Source: Clostridiales bacterium
Lineage (GTDB): Bacteria > Bacillota > Clostridia > Oscillospirales > Oscillospiraceae
Direction: 5' to 3'
NCBI GenBank assembly: GCA_004558025.1
Contig: SFEG01000001.1
Location: 167,181 to 231,180 of the forward strand
Length of the DNA: 64,000 nucleotides
Shown: positions 59,892-64,000 of the stretch, one piece after another
Layout: every line of letters starts with the position of its first letter
Position numbering within the stretch: position 1 is the stretch's first letter
Notes under the pieces: model-generated
What the model saw: the letters and a program-made list of their open reading frames with translations, nothing else
Database searches by the model: none
What the model was told of the DNA's origin: nothing
Made by a program: the position numbers and the translations under genes

Positions 59892-62120
59892 TTATACGCC
59901 GACTTTGAACGGTGAGCTCTCTACAGAAAACGGTATATAGTTCATTTTCGCCTTGACAAGGCGCTTTGCGATGCCGTTATAGACAAGTCTGTAGGTTCCG
60001 TTCTCAAAATTGTCGCCCTTTATGAGCCAGCCGACGGTGGCAGTCCAGCCGTCACGCGCGGAGTTTACGCAGCGGAAGGTGGTGTAGGGATCCGTATCCG
60101 TGAGAACGGTCTCCCATTCTTTCTCCCCTATCTGCTTCTGAACCTCCATATAGCTGTAGCCCTCAACAAGCGCGCTGTCTTTGATCGTAAGGATCGATAC
60201 ATGCCTGGGGTTTACGCCGGTGAAGGAGGCTGTTACCCTCTCTCCTTTTGCGTATTCGGCTTTGCTTACGTCAGCCTTAAGCTGGCCATAGCCCTTGCGG
60301 TCGATGACGGGGTCGGCTATTGCGGTTGCCGTGTAGACGAGCTTGAAGGGCGTCTTCTGCATAAGAGCTGCGCCGGGGTCGGCCTTTTTGCCGCTTACAA
60401 TGCCTTTCGCGAGCTTATCGAGCTCCTGCGTCAGAGCAGCGCCCGACCACGGTCCGAACAAGCAGGTCGCGCCCTCGTAATGCTGCGCGGCGTACTCCTC
60501 GCGGGTTGTAACGTACTGACTGTAGGCATTGGCGTGGGTCGCGATTATGACCTTTGTAACTCCTGCCGCGGAAAGCGTTTCTTCGAGCACAGTGCGGGTC
60601 CTGTTTGCCTGCTCAAACGTGAGTTCAAAGGGCACACCCGCAATAGCGACGCTGCCCATGCGCATTATCTGCAAGGGCTGTGCCTTCTGCATTAGTTTTC
60701 CGACCGCAAGGCACACGACCTTTTCGGCCTGTGCCTCGTCATATCCGTCGGATTGCAGTATCTTCATCGCTGTCGGCCAGAGCGGCTTAAACAAATATTG
60801 CAGACCCTTGAGGTCGATCATCTTGAAATCGCAGGGTATGCGCTCGTAGCTCTGCGACTCATCATTCCACACGAATTGGTGCCTTACGGCGCCCTCGGAG
60901 GCGTTATCGACGGGAGCTCCCTCCTCGTCGCCCGCGATGATGCCCGCGCCGATGCAGGGCTCGCTTGTTCTGACTGTGCCCGAAGAAAGGTCATCGTACG
61001 GCATGTAATATTCGCCGACGTATTTTGTGTCAACGGTGATGTTGGAAAAATCTACCGCCGTGTACTTCACCGCAATGTCGCCCGTGAGCGGTATACGCAC
61101 GGCATGATTTATAAGTTCCAGCGCGGCGTCCGCTTCCTCCTGCCCGTGGATTATCTGATTTTCGATAACGTCCGTGCCGTATATCTCATTCGGGCGCAGG
61201 AACGCCTCGTGATAATCGGAATCGTTTACGGCGTTGGGGCTGGTATCGCCGCTGTCGGCCTGAGCAAAGGCCGCTACAAAGCCGTCACCCTTCTCCTCTT
61301 CGACCTTGAGCGCGGCATAACCCTTATGATCGGAGGCAACGAGCGTATTGTCAATGCCGTTTGACGTTCCGTGCGAGCCAAAGAAATTGAAAAAGCCGAT
61401 ATCCTTTCCGCTGCTGTCAGTGAGAATTATGCCCGCCATCTCGTGATTGTAGGCATTCTGTGCGGCCTTGAGGCCTGTTTCATAGTCGAATGTGCCGTCG
61501 GCATTTATGGTATAGTCGTAGTTTCCGACGTTTTTGTTTGTGAGAAACGCATCGGCCGAGCGGTTCGAGGCGCTGATATCAGTCTCAGCATAAACGAGCG
61601 AGGCAGATCCCGAAACGCGGTTATCATACGCCTGCTCTATCGCCTTGGTTATGCCGCGGACTACGATCTTATAGCTCTCGTCATCGTAGCCCGGAACGCC
61701 GTTTATGAGGTCATACAGCGCAAACCACGAGGTATTCGAGGTCGACGAGTGGCAGTGCGTCGCCGTGAGCATGACGTTTTCCTCTGAAAACATATTGTAG
61801 TTATCCTGCCTCAGCTTTGCCATGACGCCGGGCTTTATGCTCTCGGTCATGTGCACGAGCTCCGCTGAAACGAACACAACGGGCGTTTCCCCGTTGTCGA
61901 TGACAAATGCGCGGGCGTAAAGCCTCGTGAGCAGCCCCTCCATTAGGTCGCCGAGCGAGTTATAGCCCGTGCTGATATCCGTTATGGGGCCTGTAATATC
62001 GACCTTTGCCGCGCCGACCTTGAGCCCGTCGTCTCCATCGGCAAGGCCAAATGGCATGAGCGCCAGCAGCATCGATGCACACAGCGTGAGACTTAAAATA
62101 ACTTTCAAAAGCTTTTTCAT
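59892..62120 (-). CDS. Secreted neutral/alkaline ceramidase
   Basis: 742 aa. A signal peptide of about 27 residues (KKLLKVILSLTLCASMLLAL then LADG) is followed by the ceramidase domain. GAAKVDITGPITD near 37-49 is the usual start, TATHCHSSTSN near 118-128 has zinc-binding His, NFFGSHGTSNG near 251 supplies another His, and QADSGDTSPNAV near 288-299 carries the catalytic Ser in the GDxSPN motif. The C-terminal 150 residues form a beta-sandwich. It cleaves ceramide to fatty acid and sphingosine outside the cell. GGGGG is placed 8 nt before the ATG at 62120. Confidence 0.88.
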   Translation of the reverse strand: MKKLLKVILSLTLCASMLLALMPFGLADGDDGLKVGAAKVDITGPITDISTGYNSLGDLMEGLLTRLYARAFVIDNGETPVVFVSAELVHMTESIKPGVMAKLRQDNYNMFSEENVMLTATHCHSSTSNTSWFALYDLINGVPGYDDESYKIVVRGITKAIEQAYDNRVSGSASLVYAETDISASNRSADAFLTNKNVGNYDYTINADGTFDYETGLKAAQNAYNHEMAGIILTDSSGKDIGFFNFFGSHGTSNGIDNTLVASDHKGYAALKVEEEKGDGFVAAFAQADSGDTSPNAVNDSDYHEAFLRPNEIYGTDVIENQIIHGQEEADAALELINHAVRIPLTGDIAVKYTAVDFSNITVDTKYVGEYYMPYDDLSSGTVRTSEPCIGAGIIAGDEEGAPVDNASEGAVRHQFVWNDESQSYERIPCDFKMIDLKGLQYLFKPLWPTAMKILQSDGYDEAQAEKVVCLAVGKLMQKAQPLQIMRMGSVAIAGVPFELTFEQANRTRTVLEETLSAAGVTKVIIATHANAYSQYVTTREEYAAQHYEGATCLFGPWSGAALTQELDKLAKGIVSGKKADPGAALMQKTPFKLVYTATAIADPVIDRKGYGQLKADVSKAEYAKGERVTASFTGVNPRHVSILTIKDSALVEGYSYMEVQKQIGEKEWETVLTDTDPYTTFRCVNSARDGWTATVGWLIKGDNFENGTYRLVYNGIAKRLVKAKMNYIPFSVESSPFKVGV

Positions 62121-62262
62121 CCATTATTCCCCCTTTGTGGCAGTTTACCATATTGCAAGCTGTGTGGGCAATAGTGAATTTAATTATTTATTAATAATTT
62201 AGCCCGTTATATTTGTAGGCCCTACGTACTGTACGTATCCGCTGATGTCTCAATGCGCAGCT

Positions 62263-62294
62263 AAAAAAGCAGTCTGCTGAGGCAGACTGCTTTT
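62263..62294 (-). terminator. Intrinsic terminator of the metG tail
   Basis: Perfect 13-bp arms (62265-62277, 62282-62294), loop of 4 nt, T6 on the minus strand, 12 nt past the metG stop. The other part of the 186-bp gap (62121-62262) contains AT-rich sequence and a small TACGTA repeat, nothing more. Confidence 0.93.
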
Positions 62295-62306
62295 AATATT
62301 AAGCTA

Positions 62307-62756
62307 TCAATACATTTTTGCACCGGCGGGGATGTGCGGATCGAGCATCAGCAGGTGGAGCTTTTCCGCTCCCTCCTCGTGGTGAACGGCGGAAATGAGC
62401 ATGCCGCAGGAGTCGATGCCCATCATCGGGCGCGGCGGCAGGTTCGTTATAGCTACGCAGGTCTTGCCGATGAGCTCCTCGGGCTCGTAATACTCATGGA
62501 TGCCGGAGAGAATCACGCGGTCTGTGCCCGTGCCGTCATCGAGAGTGAACTTGAGAAGCTTTTTGGACTTCTTGACTGCCTCGCAGTTAAGCACCTTGAC
62601 GGCGCGGAAATCGGACTTGGAGAAGGTATCAAAATCGACGAAATCGGCAAACAGCGGCTCGATCTCGACCTTAGAGAAGTCGATCTTCTCCTCAGTCTGC
62701 ACAGTCGGCGCGGCGGCAGGCTTTTCGGCCTTTTTATCCATATCCAAAGGCTTCAT
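62307..62756 (-). pseudogene. metG: 3' fragment of methionyl-tRNA synthetase (C-terminal tRNA-binding domain)
   Basis: 149 codons from an ATG at 62756 with no ribosome site. The sequence is LDMDKKAEK (the linker after the anticodon domain), a Pro/Ala linker, then an OB-fold: FSKSDFRAVKVLNCEAVKKSKKLLKFTLDDGTG (position near 44-76), then ILSGIHEYYEPEELIGK and ITNLPPRPMMGIDSCGM. This is the MetG C-terminal dimerisation/tRNA-binding domain. Two in-frame stops lie at 62787-62792, just upstream, where the mobile-element end begins. Catalytic and anticodon domains are absent from the window, so an intact metG must exist elsewhere, probably beyond the element. Confidence 0.8.
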
Positions 62757-62810
62757 TGTCGGGACGGAAAAGACTTCTCGGTTATTGGGTTACTAAAGTG
62801 GTATTCACTG

Positions 62811-62870
62811 TACTACCCCAAATGATTTGCCGTCCTATTGTGTTTGATACAACCTTTCTTTACTACCCCA
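62811..62870. repeat. Direct repeats TACTACCCCA at the mobile-element end
   Basis: Exact 10-mers at 62811-62820 and 62861-62870, 50 bp apart, between the metG tail and the integrase stop. Position and spacing fit arm-type integrase binding sites. Confidence 0.5.
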
Positions 62871-62893
62871 TACGTGCTATTTGATGTTGTATT

Positions 62894-62911
62894 TGGTGTA
62901 AATGGTGTAAA
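62894..62911. repeat. Tandem 9-bp repeat TGGTGTAAA
   Basis: Two perfect copies (62894-62902, 62903-62911), each followed by T, 31 bp from the integrase stop. Probably part of the recombination region; it could be incidental. Confidence 0.45.
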
Positions 62912-62941
62912 TCACTTTTCGTCGCCAACAATAAAACTGCG

Positions 62942-63793
62942 TCAAATACTTGCCGCTTTATTATACTCATTTTTGAAGTACGAGTCAAGACCTTCAAATT
63001 CAGACCTCCTTAACTCCTTCGTTACATCGGTATAAATGTTAAGGGTAGTAGAAATATCTTTGTGACCAAGCGTATCTTGAATGACCTTGACATTAACCCC
63101 TGCCTCACACATTCTTGTCGTGAATGTATGCCTTAATGAATGGCAGCTAAAATGCGGAAGCAAAACCTTTGCATTTTCATCTTTCAAAAGCTGTTCATCA
63201 TTGCAGTCACGGATGATACGACGGATTGCTTTGTTAAGGGTTGCCTGATGTTGCGGCTGTCCAAAACGGTTAAGAAAGATAAAATCAGTATATCCGTCCA
63301 CAACAGCTTCACAATGAATATCAAGCAACTCCTGTCTTTCCTTTTCCATAAGGAATGCTTCTTTGACGAAATCCAACATCGGAACTTGGCGTTTGCCAGC
63401 CGGAGTTTTCGTAGTATTGATGTTAAAATAGCAACCACGCTTACTTCCCTCGGTACGGTGGTCATAGTAAACCAGCGTGTGGTTCACATCAATGATACCT
63501 TCTTCCAAATCAATATCGCACCATCTTAACCCTGTAACCTCTCCAACACGAAGTCCCGTACCAATCATAACCGCAAACACCGGATACCAATACTTTGATG
63601 TAGGAGAGTTTTTCAGATAGTCAAGAAACAACTCCTGCTCCGGCTTTGTTAAGGCTCTACGCTTCTCGGTCTGAAAACAATGGGACTGTTTCAACTCTTT
63701 AAGCACATTGTTTGACGGGTTATTCCTGATGTAGTCATCATCGACCGCCATATCCAAAATCTGATGGAGAACCGTATGAATATTATCAACGGA
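62942..63793 (-). pseudogene. C-terminal part of an ICE-type tyrosine integrase
   Basis: The frame is open from a deletion junction near 63790 to the stop at 62942, about 283 residues. VDNIHTVLHQILDMAVDDDYIRNNP is the end of the core-binding part. The catalytic domain is complete: GTGLRVGEVTGLRW (Arg), CHSLRHTFTTRM (His-x-x-Arg), DTLGHKDISTTLNIYTDV (second His and Tyr nucleophile). The arm-binding and first core-binding residues are missing, so it is almost surely inactive. AT-rich compared with the housekeeping genes. A TTG at 63757 could start a shorter product. Confidence 0.85.
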
Positions 63794-64000
63794 ATAAAGA
63801 CCGCAAGGCTTTCTGTGGTAAGGGTTCTGAATGCGTCAATCTTGCGTGTTCCAAAGGGCATAGCAGTATTCAGTCCGTCCATCTGCTGATACTTGAGAAC
63901 CGCAAACTGGCACAAATGCTTTCTTGCCGTAGTAAGCAGAGCTTCGGTGTCGTTATCAAGCTGTTCTTTGGAGTCCGCAGTATGAACCATAGTGAGTACA
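63788..64000 (-). pseudogene. Fragment of a VirB4-like conjugation ATPase (5' part outside the window)
   Basis: The frame reads MVHTADSKEQLDND from 63990, is open beyond 64000, and continues with KHLCQFAVLKYQQMDGLN, AMPFGTRKIDAF and RTLTTESLAVFIP up to about 63795. This block is the middle of the VirB4/TraE-like ATPase of Firmicutes conjugative elements, in the CD1110-type group, from memory. Normal VirB4 continues with a Phe-Arg-type FRVQE segment, but here the next bases are integrase sequence in another frame. The large remainder of the element must lie to the right or be lost. Confidence 0.65.

Noticed and set aside
62212..62240. TACGTACTGTACGTA near the ceramidase promoter region
   Set aside because: Short and imperfectly placed; it has no partner element and is probably chance.
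63691..63990. A simple frameshift inside one integrase gene
   Set aside because: The upstream part reads like a VirB4-type ATPase and not like an integrase N-terminus, so a deletion junction explains it better.
1..64000. CRISPR arrays, rRNA, tRNA genes
   Set aside because: No regularly spaced repeats and no recognisable rRNA segment or tRNA cloverleaf found by eye on either strand. A tRNAscan or Infernal run would settle it.

Overview
The window reads as chromosomal DNA of an endospore-forming member of the Clostridia, most likely Oscillospiraceae or a close relative. The reasons are the Gram-positive replicative polymerase PolC, a spoIIGA-sigE pair, RqcP, a butyryl-CoA:acetate-type CoA-transferase, NfnAB, S-layer-homology repeats, and the moderately high GC housekeeping DNA with consensus sigma-A promoters. 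The assignment comes from reading the sequence; no search was run.

Layout. 1-3061 (minus): OGG-type glycosylase, HAD phosphatase, sirtuin and a TagA/WecG glycosyltransferase cut by the window edge. 3181-5731 (plus): CoA-transferase, PrdX-like deacylase, MTA/SAH nucleosidase. 5775-6523 (minus): a small zinc-ribbon protein and a decayed membrane-protein gene. 6574-25306 (minus): a long housekeeping run in transcription order: TrmH-family methyltransferase, dprA, topA, trmFO, plsX, rnc, radical SAM, smc, ftsY, rdgB, yhbY, nadD-yqeK fusion, LCP ligase, rsfS, leuS, then rpsU with its own promoter. 25392-37002 (minus): phosphodiester glycosidase, polC, ispG, rseP, dxr, uppS, frr, pyrH and an EamA transporter. 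37121-39940 (plus): spoIIGA, sigE and a highly expressed SLH protein. 40006-44541 (minus): rqcP, HU, a MurJ/SpoVB-type flippase, an MBL protein and murC. 44684-47249 (plus): cca, family-4 UDG, GNAT. Then galM (minus), nfnA-nfnB and a GntR regulator (plus).

51859-64000 is more accessory. It holds a broken zinc-uptake locus (znuA pieces fused to a lipoprotein tail, next to an intact small Cys-rich membrane protein), EcsC, an alanine/Na+ symporter, an MFS transporter, and a four-gene membrane operon (GT-C-like protein, UbiA-type polyprenyl-phosphate phosphoribosyltransferase, two SMR-like flippase subunits). A secreted neutral ceramidase follows. The right edge is the 3' tail of metG, cut off by an AT-rich mobile-element end in which an integrase fragment is joined directly to a virB4-type conjugation-ATPase fragment.

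Functionally the left 50 kb is core biology: translation, chromosome maintenance, isoprenoid and envelope precursors, sporulation control and NADPH/ferredoxin balancing. The main leads are the metG-targeting ICE remnant with its internal deletion, the relic zinc locus, the polyprenyl-phosphopentose operon, the secreted ceramidase, an SMC with short arms, and several promoters with unusual architecture (possible leaderless starts at spoIIGA and the TrmH-family gene, palindromes over -35 boxes, shared -35 elements between divergent genes).
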